NCBI GenBank assembly: GCA_034421015.1
Contig: DAOUKT010000027.1
Span: 61,214 to 125,213, forward strand
Direction: 5' to 3'
Source of the DNA: DAOUJW01 sp034421015
GTDB taxonomy: Bacteria; Chloroflexota; Dehalococcoidia; Lucifugimonadales; UBA2985
DNA length: 64,000 bases
A program made the position numbers and the translations under genes. The notes under the pieces are model-generated. The model was given only the letters and a program-made list of their open reading frames with translations. It ran no database searches and had not been told where the DNA came from. Positions 16,034-23,512 of this stretch are shown here, piece after piece (the first letter of the stretch is position 1; the number at the start of each line of letters is the position of its first letter).

Positions 16034-16257
16034 TCAGCCTCTGGGTTTGTTTGCGCGGGGGATAAACTGCAGCACGGCGACCAGCATGAAGCACCCCATC
16101 ATAATGAAGAAACCTATGTGGGGGAAGATGAACGTGCTGACGCCAAAGGAGTCGATGCCTTTGGCGCCCGCTTCAACGGTTATCTGGCGATTACTATGGC
16201 TCCGCTGCTGATAATGCAGCCGGCCGCACCGAGTGGTATTTCCAACTCGCGTGGGCG
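16034..16257 (-). pseudogene. Probable frameshifted small two-helix membrane protein
   Basis: No single start-to-stop frame covers this gap, yet two overlapping frames each encode a membrane-like piece. The upstream frame gives LEIPLGAAGCIISSGAIVIAR then stops. The next frame gives ITVEAGAKGIDSFG followed by FIFPHIGFFIMMGCFMLVAVLQFIPRAN and a stop at 16034. Joined by one frameshift near 16200 they make a plausible protein of about 70 residues, possibly starting at a TTG. It follows directly after the lipoprotein gene. The cause may be a real mutation, a programmed shift or an assembly error. Confidence 0.4.
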
Positions 16258-17166
16258 CTAGAAGTTAAAATCAATCTCTGCGATATTGGCTATCTCCTCC
16301 ATATCGCAGGTGATTTCCAAGGTGACGCGACTCTCGCTTTGGTCCGCTCGGGCATAGTCGCAGTCGCTGTCTATCAATGCGTCTTCTTCCTCCAGGTCTG
16401 CCTCCAGTTCGTCAAAGAGGTCCTCGGCCTCATCGACGTACTCAAACTCCCACACCAGCTTCATCTTGAAGTCCAGCGACCCCTCTTTCTCTACGGAGAA
16501 CCCGAAGAAAGCGCAGTCGTCTGTTCCGCTACGGTATACCTGTCCGCAATAAGGTGTAACCACCATGACAGCCCCGGAGGACAGGGATGACACCAGGCCG
16601 CCGGCCTCTTCCTGCAACGACGAGCCTCCCCGCTCGCGCCGTCGGAGCACATCATCCATAAGATCTTCGTACTCCGCAATCAGGACCGAGCCGTTGGGAA
16701 GGAACGCAAAGGCTTCCAGGTATGCCGATGTGTTCACCCACACCTCCACGCCACGAATCTCGTCTTCGTCATAGTCATAGTCATCCAGCTCATCCCTCAG
16801 GTCATCCCGGTCCTCCACCTCCAGTCCCCCCAGGGCGTAGATGTTATCGTTGTCTACCTCGGCAAAGGCCACGTAGGATGTGTCCCTGAGGCGTATGCCG
16901 TAGTCGGACGAGAATTCGGCGCTGGCCCACTCATATGCGACTTCCCTGTGCAGGCCTCTCAGGTCGTCATCTTCCATTATCTGGGCCGTATTCACGTATA
17001 CCATCCCCTCGGCATCACGTGGAAGCAGTTCCATAAAGTCATTCACGCTGCCACCACCATCTCCTCCACCGCTACAGGCCGCAAGGATAAAACAGAGCAG
17101 TACGGGGATCAGAGTAATCCGAATAAGTCCAATGCCACACCGGGGAAGTCGGGATTCAACCCTCAT
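16258..17166 (-). CDS. Acidic lipoprotein of unknown function
   Basis: The 302-residue protein has a signal peptide (hydrophobic LIRITLIPVLLCFILAAC) with lipobox LAAC and lipidated Cys near residue 31. A Gly/Ser linker (SGGGDGGGS) and an Asp/Glu-rich mature domain follow. The domain has two half-repeats with YVNTA and WVNTSAYLEA. A pair of Cys residues (CGQVYRSGTDDC) could form a disulfide. The layout suggests a surface protein that senses or binds ligands, but I do not recognise the family. AAGGAGGCGTT precedes the ATG. A decayed membrane-protein frame lies just downstream. Confidence 0.75.
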   Translation of the reverse strand: MRVESRLPRCGIGLIRITLIPVLLCFILAACSGGGDGGGSVNDFMELLPRDAEGMVYVNTAQIMEDDDLRGLHREVAYEWASAEFSSDYGIRLRDTSYVAFAEVDNDNIYALGGLEVEDRDDLRDELDDYDYDEDEIRGVEVWVNTSAYLEAFAFLPNGSVLIAEYEDLMDDVLRRRERGGSSLQEEAGGLVSSLSSGAVMVVTPYCGQVYRSGTDDCAFFGFSVEKEGSLDFKMKLVWEFEYVDEAEDLFDELEADLEEEDALIDSDCDYARADQSESRVTLEITCDMEEIANIAEIDFNF

Positions 17167-17799
17167 AACGCCTCCTTAACGGTTGTCCGGCGATTACGGT
17201 GATCCGGCAACCGGCTCTGCGCCTCAATGCTGCTGGTACGCCGTATCAATACACCGGCCATCTCAATCATCCGCCGCAACGCCCTCCCTTTTGAGTGAGA
17301 TAACAGCAACGCCTTGCGGCGCTCTCCAGCTTCTTGAGGACGCCCTCTACGTCATTGAGCAAGGGTTTCTCTCTTCCTGAGGGCTAGCCGCATCTGTGCA
17401 GGACGCTACAATATGCACCCTGTAGTTGCCCTGTGTACGCTGAAATTGTACAGGATTCGTGCAAGATTGGCGTGACTTTATGTGATAAAGCCGCTCGCAT
17501 TCCATTACATTTTATAACATTGCGGGAAAACGACTTAACTACGCCATCGCTTTCGAACCGGCGCTGTGCGCCAACGGGGAGATGCCCATCCGGCAGTCAG
17601 GTCAGGGAGGGAATCAGCAAAAGAGACGGACTCATGCGGGAGGAGAGGCGCAGCGCCGAGATGGGGCGCAGCCGGGCAAAACTACGCCATGCCTGTAGGC
17701 AATACCCGCGCCCCCATACCCGCACAAATCATCCCGCTACATCTATGCCGACACGCCAGAGCTCTTGGCATTTGAGCTTGAACGAGACACGCGACGCGC
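17167..17799. other. Non-coding gap with no supported gene
   Basis: About 630 bp between the lipoprotein and nucleotidyltransferase genes. Frames here lack ribosome sites and familiar motifs. A minus-strand open stretch near 17260-17370 (KPLLNDVEGVLKKLESAARR) has no start codon and is bounded by stops. The middle (17440-17540) is AT-rich and may hold a promoter. No hairpin repeat or RNA was recognised. Confidence 0.5.
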
Positions 17800-18669
17800 T
17801 CAGGACGCGCCCGTCCGCCAATGCGCGGCTATCTCCGCGGCGCGGCTCACGGCCTGGACCCCGGCGCTCGCGGCCGCCCGGCCCGATTCAAAGTCCCGGT
17901 AGCCGGAGTTGAAGAACCGCCAGCCTGCAACGTAGAACTCAAGGTAGCTCCAAGCCAGCTCCTGCTCCCCCGTCTCCGCCAGCAGGTTCACGATACCCGT
18001 CCGGTTCAGGCTCCAGGCCATTTCAGTGTCCAAGCCCAGGACGTGCAGCGCTCGCGGCCCCGCCGGCGATACGCGCCAGGCCAGGGTGCGCAGGCCCTCA
18101 GCTAGGTACTTGCCAAAGCGGTCGATGATATGAAGGGGGTAGTCACTGGCAAGGTATCCGGCGTCGGTCATGAGCCTGTCGCACTCTATCCGCCGGACTG
18201 CATCCGGATCGCTGTAGTCCGCCTGCGGGTACTCCTCACCATAGAGCGTCCGGACCGTGGACCTCGGTGAATGGACAAACTCTATCTGCTGCACCATCCT
18301 GTTGACGACGATGAGCTGCGGCCTCGGCAGGTGCAGGGGATCCTTGACCTTAGAGAGATAAGCCCTCTCCACTTCACGGTTGATCCTCAAGGCCTGGTCA
18401 AGCGCGCCCAGATACCGGCGCCAGTCGGGGTCGTCGTGGAACTGGACGTGGATATCCACGTCGCTTATCTCCGGCACGTAGTCGATGGGTGAGTCCCACT
18501 CCTTGTGGCCGGAGCCCTTCAGGTAAATGCCCCGGATAGTCTCCCCGGGCAACTCATCCAGGAGAACCGCCAGAAAGGAGTCCACCATTGCATCGATCTC
18601 CCCGCGCAGCCTTGCGGGGTCCGGGAATGAAGCGTCCCACTCCGGGACGGCGAGTCCAGTTCTTTCCAT
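17800..18669 (-). CDS. Nucleotidyltransferase-fold protein
   Basis: The 289-residue protein contains IRGIYLKGSGHKEWDSPIDYVPEISDVDIHVQ at about residues 45-77. The GS followed by a D-x-D (SDVDIHV) is the core of a pol-beta-type nucleotidyltransferase, with an unusually long insertion between G-S and the aspartates. A helical C-terminal half (YLASDYPLHIIDRFGKYLAEGLRTLAWR) resembles substrate-binding domains of streptomycin or kanamycin-type transferases. The substrate is unknown. I use the ATG at 18669; an ATG at 18723 is also in frame. No neighbour suggests a pathway. Confidence 0.65.
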   Translation of the reverse strand: MERTGLAVPEWDASFPDPARLRGEIDAMVDSFLAVLLDELPGETIRGIYLKGSGHKEWDSPIDYVPEISDVDIHVQFHDDPDWRRYLGALDQALRINREVERAYLSKVKDPLHLPRPQLIVVNRMVQQIEFVHSPRSTVRTLYGEEYPQADYSDPDAVRRIECDRLMTDAGYLASDYPLHIIDRFGKYLAEGLRTLAWRVSPAGPRALHVLGLDTEMAWSLNRTGIVNLLAETGEQELAWSYLEFYVAGWRFFNSGYRDFESGRAAASAGVQAVSRAAEIAAHWRTGAS

Positions 18670-18871
18670 CCTATGCGCGCCTCGTTGTATGCGTATGCAG
18701 CATGGCGCTGTCGAGTATACCACCGGACAGCCGACTGTGACGGGACTCCGGCCAAATCCACGAGTAATCCGGCTGTGCAGGTCTTTTCATCCAGGGCTTT
18801 GAGGGTATAAAGTGTTCAACATACCGAGGTAGTCCCGTCCCGCAGCAAAAGCATTCAGCCGGAAGTCGTAG

Positions 18872-19972
18872 GTGCGCCCCATCCAACCCAGAATCAACCT
18901 GAAGAGCAAGTCCGCCATTGTAAGCCTGGCCCTGGGCATTCTTGCGAGTGTGGCCCTGGGATGGTGGGCCGGAAGAGGCCTGGAATGGGACAAGGTCCTT
19001 GACGCCTCCAGGGAGCTGTCCGCGGCGTGGATTCTCCTTGCCCTGGCCGTGTTCGTGTTCAGCAACCTGTGCCGCGCCTACCGCTGGCAGCTGCTCTTCG
19101 TTAGCGAGCGCATATCCATCATCAGACTGTTCTTCATTGAGAACATCGGCCTGGGCGTCAACAGCCTGCTGCCCGTCCGCATAGCCAGCGAAGCAGTCCA
19201 GTTCACCCTGCTGACGGTGCGGCACAACATAACCGGCGGCACGGCCCTTGCCACCCTGGGAATGACCCGCATTATGGACATCTGGGCCTCGACCCTGCTG
19301 CTGGCCCTGGGCCTTGTCCTTGGACTTGGCGGCGGGCAGCTTGGACGGTACGCGGCGGTGGCCCTCATCGTCTCGCTGGCACTTCTGCTGCTGGTGATAG
19401 TCCTGGCGCGCGGCGAAAGGGGGCCGGCCTTTCTCAGACGCGTGAAGCTCATCTCTGCATTCTCCCGCTCCGTTGCGGAGCTGGAGCGCAACAAGGTACG
19501 GCTGCTCGCTTCTATGCTCGTCAGCGTGGGCCAGTGGGTGTGCCTTGGCATCTGCGGCTGGATAGTGGCCCAGGACATGGGCATACCGTTAACGCTTCCC
19601 CAGGCGGTGCTGGTGGTGCTTGCCACCATCTTCTTTGCGACCACCGCTCCGTCCCTCCCTGCAGGCATAGGCACCTTTGAGTTTGCGATGATCACAACAA
19701 TGGAGGTCTTCTTCGGGGTCGACAAGAACGCTGCGTTCCCGTACGCGCTGGTGATGCACGTCCTGCTGTTCCTCCCGCCGATGGTGTTTGCTGGCATCCT
19801 GCTTCCAAGAGAGGGAATCACGCTCTTCGGCATTCTGAGAACGCACCACGTTAAGGGAGGCAGGCATACACAGGAGGACGGCGCGTCTTCGCCGGGTGGA
19901 GAAAATCGGCCCGATTCCCAGAACCGCTCCAGATGGCCGGATGAGGGCCTTGGCAGCCCCAGGACCGACTAG
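18872..19972 (+). CDS. Lysylphosphatidylglycerol synthase TM-region/flippase-like membrane protein
   Basis: The 366-residue protein has about eight hydrophobic segments and the UPF0104/LPG_synthase_TM hallmarks: NLCRAYRWQLLF near residue 65, SLLPVRIASEAVQF near 100 and TAPSLPAGIGTFEFAM near 270. Family members flip lipid-linked sugars (AglD-like) or belong to aminoacyl-phosphatidylglycerol synthases, but no synthase domain is present. The start is GTG at 18872. A hydrophilic tail of about 45 residues is low complexity. It is convergent with moeA, and the two genes share a CTAG that serves as stop for both. Confidence 0.82.
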   Translation: MRPIQPRINLKSKSAIVSLALGILASVALGWWAGRGLEWDKVLDASRELSAAWILLALAVFVFSNLCRAYRWQLLFVSERISIIRLFFIENIGLGVNSLLPVRIASEAVQFTLLTVRHNITGGTALATLGMTRIMDIWASTLLLALGLVLGLGGGQLGRYAAVALIVSLALLLLVIVLARGERGPAFLRRVKLISAFSRSVAELERNKVRLLASMLVSVGQWVCLGICGWIVAQDMGIPLTLPQAVLVVLATIFFATTAPSLPAGIGTFEFAMITTMEVFFGVDKNAAFPYALVMHVLLFLPPMVFAGILLPREGITLFGILRTHHVKGGRHTQEDGASSPGGENRPDSQNRSRWPDEGLGSPRTD

Positions 19973-21273
19973 AATACGCCCTCCGGCCAGTCCAGCATCT
20001 GCACGTCCACCTCTTCGCCCGCCTTCATGCGGGGCACGTCCTCCGGGCAGATGGCCAGGCCGTTGGCAAGGGCCATCGAAGTCAGGACTCCGGACCCCTG
20101 GTCTCCCGTCAGGCAGGCGTAGTATCGCCCGTTCCTGCGGGTAACGACGACTCTGGCGAAGACCCGCCGCCCGTCGGAGTTGACCACGTCCTCCTCAAGC
20201 TCAGCCCTGATTGTGGGTTTGTCCAGGTCAGTTCGTCCGAGCATTCGCAGGATGGCCGGCCGCACCAGCTCCTCGAAGGCCACGAGAGCGCTCACCGGAT
20301 TGCCGGGCAGGCCAACGTGGGGCACCTGCCTGCCGCCGCCGGGCCTGGGGAAGACTCCAAAGGCCAGGGGCTTGGCGGGCCTCATCCTGACGGACCAGAA
20401 GGCGACCTCGCCGCGGCTGGCAAGAAGGTCCTTGACAATGTCGTAGTCCCCGCGGGAGACCCCCGCGGACGTCAGGAGCAGGTCGGCCTGCAGCCCCTCC
20501 TCCAGCTTGTCGTTCATCGACTCCAGGTTGTCCCGAGCAATGCCCAGGAAGCGGGGCACGCCGCCGTAGCGCAGGATGGCCGCCGCCACGCTGTAGCTGT
20601 TGCTGTCGTAGATCTTGCCCGGGGAGACCGGCTCGCCCGGCTCCATCAGCTCATCGCCGGTAGCAAGGACTGCCACCACAGGCCTGCGGACCACCTCCAC
20701 CGTATCCCTCCCGACGGACGCCAGCACGCCCACTTCGGAGGGCCGCAGTAGCGTCCCCTTCCTGAGCACGGTCTGGCCCTTGTCGATGTCCTGCCCGGCG
20801 GGGCGCACGTTGGCCCCTACGGCCGCGGCAACGTTTACCTGTATTTCCGTTATATCGGAAAGCCCAACCCCGTTGCTCTTGAGGTCATACTCATTGGTCT
20901 CCTCGAAAGGCACGATTGCGTCTGCGCCCGGCGGAACAGGCCCTCCGGTCATGATGCGCACGGCGGTACCTGGCACAACCTCCTCGTTGGGAAGCTGACC
21001 GGCGGCCACCTGCCCGATGACGCGCAGGGATACCGGGCTCTCCGGCGTGGCCCCCGATACGCCGCCGGACTGCACGGCGTAGCCGTCCATGGCCGAGTTG
21101 GCCAGGGGAGGGATCGACATTGGCGATACAACGTCCTCAGCCAGCACCTGGCCGAGAGCTTCAAGAATGGGTTTACGCTCAGACTCAAGGGGCTGGAAAA
21201 GATAGAGGATCCTGCTCCTCGCCTCCTCGACGCTGAGCATGTAGGGAGTGCCTTCCAGGAAATCCATTGCCAT
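19969..21273 (-). CDS. moeA: Molybdopterin molybdenumtransferase
   Basis: This 434-residue protein starts near LSVEEARSRILYLFQPL. It contains NSAMDGYAVQSG, RIMTGGPVPPGADAIVPFE, RPAGQDIDKGQTVLRKG, VLATGDELMEPGEP and LLTSAGVSRGDYDIVKDLL, then GLPGNPVSALVAFEELVRP. This is a complete domain order for MoeA. It inserts molybdate into adenylylated molybdopterin. Together with mocA and xdhC it implies molybdoenzymes elsewhere. It is the last gene of a minus-strand group with an acylphosphatase and a 48-residue basic protein upstream. The start is ATG with GGAAAGAGCG ahead. Confidence 0.95.
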   Translation of the reverse strand: MAMDFLEGTPYMLSVEEARSRILYLFQPLESERKPILEALGQVLAEDVVSPMSIPPLANSAMDGYAVQSGGVSGATPESPVSLRVIGQVAAGQLPNEEVVPGTAVRIMTGGPVPPGADAIVPFEETNEYDLKSNGVGLSDITEIQVNVAAAVGANVRPAGQDIDKGQTVLRKGTLLRPSEVGVLASVGRDTVEVVRRPVVAVLATGDELMEPGEPVSPGKIYDSNSYSVAAAILRYGGVPRFLGIARDNLESMNDKLEEGLQADLLLTSAGVSRGDYDIVKDLLASRGEVAFWSVRMRPAKPLAFGVFPRPGGGRQVPHVGLPGNPVSALVAFEELVRPAILRMLGRTDLDKPTIRAELEEDVVNSDGRRVFARVVVTRRNGRYYACLTGDQGSGVLTSMALANGLAICPEDVPRMKAGEEVDVQMLDWPEGVF

Positions 21274-21296
21274 AGAATTACGCTCTTTCCGCTGGG

Positions 21297-21701
21297 TTAC
21301 CGGCGCGCCGTCACCCCTGCCGGGTCTATCGACGTGGAGTAGTTGCTGAACACGCCCCTGCTCGCCGAATTGGCGCCTGCGGCGGCGCCAACCCCGCTCA
21401 GCGGGACGTTTACCGAGCTCCAGTGGAGGACTCGGAAGTCCGGGTACGCATCAGAAGCATCGGACCAGCGAGCTTCGGTCTCATCCACCCGGGCCCAGGG
21501 AGGGCCCACCTGGACGTGGCCCAGAAGCTCATCAACGGCCTCCCGGCTGCCCTCCGCCACCACCTCAAGTGAGTTGGGGTCCGGCAGGTTGGTAACGTAC
21601 CCCTTCAGGCCAAGGCTCCGGGCCTTCTCGACCACAAAGTAGCGAAAGCTGACCCCCTGGACCAAGCCTCGCACTTCCACTCGAAGGCTGACATCCTCCA
21701 A
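21297..21701 (-). CDS. Acylphosphatase with C-terminal extension
   Basis: The first 93 of 134 residues are a full acylphosphatase: VEVRGLVQGVSFRYFVVEKA holds the catalytic arginine, and YVTNLPD supplies the catalytic asparagine. The last 40 residues (SSVNVPLSGVGAAAGANSASRGVF...) are low complexity and absent from typical family members. The reaction is hydrolysis of acyl phosphates such as carbamoyl or acetyl phosphate. It lies 23 bp upstream of moeA and 4 bp after the small basic gene, so the three are probably one transcript. Confidence 0.88.
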   Translation of the reverse strand: MEDVSLRVEVRGLVQGVSFRYFVVEKARSLGLKGYVTNLPDPNSLEVVAEGSREAVDELLGHVQVGPPWARVDETEARWSDASDAYPDFRVLHWSSVNVPLSGVGAAAGANSASRGVFSNYSTSIDPAGVTARR

Positions 21702-21705
21702 CGCC

Positions 21706-21852
21706 CTACGTCTCTACCTCTCGGTCCTTCCTGTTCTTCCCCTTCTTGACCACCTCCACCTCCGGCGACGGTGTCAAGGCCTCAACCTTGATGGACCTCT
21801 CAGACTTCTTGGTCTTTTTTGCCTCTCGGTGCCTGATATCTCGTCCGCCCAT
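21706..21852 (-). CDS. Short basic protein (48 residues)
   Basis: The frame gives MGGRDIRHREAKKTKKSERS, then IKVEALTPSPEVEVVKKGKN and RKDREVET: a lysine/arginine-rich N-terminus, a short beta-like PSPEVEVV and a charged tail. GGAGGTGTGTCC stands before the ATG, an unusually strong site for so small a gene. The stop is 4 bp before the acylphosphatase start. It is not recognised; it could be a nucleic-acid-binding or ribosome-associated peptide. Confidence 0.65.
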   Translation of the reverse strand: MGGRDIRHREAKKTKKSERSIKVEALTPSPEVEVVKKGKNRKDREVET

Positions 21853-21872
21853 GGACACACCTCCCGGCTATT

Positions 21873-22083
21873 GCAAGACTCGGAATCAGTTTATCAGGAC
21901 GGGCAGGGCGTAGTAAAGCAGTGGGGTTGCAAATCGGAGAATATGCGGTTGCCCAAGCGGTTCGCGGACCGCCCCTGCGATTGGTACAGGTCAAGATGTC
22001 TGGGAGGGGGAGCTAAACACAGACACCCCGGCGCAGGGCCTTTTGGGGGCTGCGCCGGGCGCTATAGAGTTCCGAGTCTATGC
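21873..22083. ncRNA. Candidate structured RNA with a closing helix and three internal hairpins
   Basis: GCA then AGACTCGGAA (21873-21885) pairs with TTCCGAGTCT and, after one bulged A, TGC (22070-22083), closing about 210 bases. Inside, GCAGGGCG (21903-21910) pairs with CGCCCCTGC (21970-21978), TGTCTG (21997) with CAGACA (22020), and CCCGGCGCAG (22027) with CTGCGCCGGG (22050). No gene covers the stretch. On the minus strand it would be the leader of the basic protein-acylphosphatase-moeA unit; on the plus strand, a free RNA. It matches no RNA family I know well enough to name. Confidence 0.5.
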
Positions 22084-22098
22084 CGGGCTGCTTGGCCT

Positions 22099-22242
22099 TT
22101 AGTCTGAGGAGGGCAGCTTTCGGGGGTCCTGCAGCGCCATTTCAGCTTCGCAGCAGATGACCGCGCCCTCGCCGGCCTTGGTGCAGAGGATGACCGTACC
22201 ACAGGGTTGGCACTGATATCGCTTTCCAAGCTGGCTCGCCAT
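22099..22242 (-). CDS. Desulforedoxin-like FeS4 protein (47 residues)
   Basis: The sequence reads MASQLGKRYQCQPCGTVILC with later VICCEAEM, so the Cys pattern is CxxC...CC, as in desulforedoxin and the N-terminal domain of desulfoferrodoxin. Such domains bind one iron through four cysteines. The usual CCGE is replaced by CCEA and there is an extra Cys after the first pair. AGGAGGATTTCAA precedes the ATG at 22242. It lies 58 bp after a second, more canonical desulforedoxin gene. Confidence 0.8.
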   Translation of the reverse strand: MASQLGKRYQCQPCGTVILCTKAGEGAVICCEAEMALQDPRKLPSSD

Positions 22243-22300
22243 TTGAAATCCTCCTCCCCATGGCTCCCTTGTCCCGGGAGCGCCAGGGCTCACGTATTAG

Positions 22301-22417
22301 TTACTTCTTCTGTGTCTGCTCTCCGCAGCACGTCATGGTGCCGTCGCCGCCGGTGGTGACGATGAACTCGGCCCCGCACTTGCCGCAGAAATACCTCTTG
22401 CCTGTCTCGTTGGCCAA
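22301..22417 (-). CDS. Desulforedoxin (38 residues)
   Basis: It begins MANETGKRYFCGKCGAEFIV and continues to TMTCCGEQTQKK, closely resembling the classic 36-residue desulforedoxin in its MANE start, the YxCxxCG pair and the CCGE pair. It would form a dimeric Fe(Cys)4 electron carrier. The start codon is TTG at 22417, with GGGGGAAC upstream. With the gene downstream it makes a tandem pair of miniature redox proteins. No superoxide reductase catalytic domain is present. Confidence 0.85.
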   Translation of the reverse strand: MANETGKRYFCGKCGAEFIVTTGGDGTMTCCGEQTQKK

Positions 22418-22587
22418 CTCTAAGTTCCCCCTGTCTCAGTTTCTCAGTTTGCGAGGGAATTATAGCCCCCGATTCCCCTTCGGTCAACACCGAGTTTAGC
22501 CTGGCTCAGCCGTACACCGTAGTCAAGCTTTGGAAGCCGTCTTCCCACAAGACACCCTCCGTCATCTCTGGTATGATTATTGAAGCT

Positions 22588-23478
22588 ATGACGATTACAG
22601 GTGAGACCCAGGAAAGCCCCCACAGGCGTCTGCCGCCCTGGTTCAAGGTGCCCATGCCGGGAGGCGCCAACTACATTGAGCTGCACAACCTCCTGCGCCA
22701 GAGCGAGCTGCACACCGTCTGCGAGGAGGCCCGCTGCCCCAACATCGGGGAGTGCTGGGAGAGGCGCAGCGCCACTTTCATGATCCTGGGCGACATCTGC
22801 ACGCGGCGCTGTCACTACTGCGCCGTGACCACCGGCCGGCCACTCACCCTGGACCTGGAGGAGCCGCAGCGTCTGGCCCGCACGGTCGAGAAGCTGGCCC
22901 TTCGTTACTGCGTGATAACGTCGGTCAACAGGGACGACCTCCCTGACGGCGGGGCGTTCGTCTTCGCCCAGTGCATCCGGCAGATCCGTCGAAGGGTCCC
23001 GGACTGCGAGATCGAGGTGCTGATACCGGACTTCCAGGGGTCGGCGGAGGCCTTGAGCACGGTGATGAAGGCTGCGCCCGACGTCCTAAACCACAACATC
23101 GAGACTGTTGAGCGGGTCTTCCACTCCGTGCGCCCCAGGGGCGGCTACCGCCAGTCACTGGAGCTGCTGGCCAGGGTGAGGGAGACGACGCCGGACGCCG
23201 TGACCAAGTCCGGGATGATGGTTGGCCTGGGCGAGGAGCGGGACGAGATTGTCCAAACCATGCGGGACCTGCGCTCCGTGGACTGTGACCTCCTGACCAT
23301 TGGGCAGTACCTGCGGCCGTCGCCCAAACATCACAGGCTGGAGAAGTTCTACACTCCCCAGGAGTTCGAAGACCTGCGACTTGAGGGGGAGCGGCTTGGA
23401 TTCAAGCACGTGGCGTCCGGCCCGCTGGTGCGCAGCTCATACCACGCAGACGAGCAGTCCGCAGCCGCCAGACGCTGA
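22588..23478 (+). CDS. lipA: Lipoyl synthase
   Basis: This radical SAM enzyme inserts two sulfurs into octanoyl-ACP or octanoylated proteins. It is about 296 residues from the ATG at 22588; an ATG at 22573 is also in frame. It has the LipA-specific auxiliary cluster motif CEEARCPNIGEC, the radical SAM motif CTRRCHYC, NHNIETVERVFHSVRPRGGY, and the C-terminal RSSYHAD serine ligand. Length is complete. No lipB lies beside it. The divergent desulforedoxin genes share its upstream region. Confidence 0.95.
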   Translation: MTITGETQESPHRRLPPWFKVPMPGGANYIELHNLLRQSELHTVCEEARCPNIGECWERRSATFMILGDICTRRCHYCAVTTGRPLTLDLEEPQRLARTVEKLALRYCVITSVNRDDLPDGGAFVFAQCIRQIRRRVPDCEIEVLIPDFQGSAEALSTVMKAAPDVLNHNIETVERVFHSVRPRGGYRQSLELLARVRETTPDAVTKSGMMVGLGEERDEIVQTMRDLRSVDCDLLTIGQYLRPSPKHHRLEKFYTPQEFEDLRLEGERLGFKHVASGPLVRSSYHADEQSAAARR

Positions 23479-23512
23479 CAAAACACCCGGCCAGGGCCGT
23501 ACCACCACTCCC

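Noticed and set aside
16258..17166. Acidic lipoprotein as a relative of the hyperacidic protein at 6159
   Set aside because: The lipoprotein has mixed sequence with only modest acidity, a signal peptide and no shared motif.
17230..17380. Possible minus-strand peptide with KPLLNDVEGVLKKLESAARR
   Set aside because: A stop lies just upstream, there is no start codon, and no family is recognised.
21903..21960. tRNA-Cys-like segment with loop TTGCAAA
   Set aside because: The flanking bases do not make an anticodon stem (two G-G clashes) and no acceptor or T-arm fits, so it is treated as part of the structured-RNA candidate.
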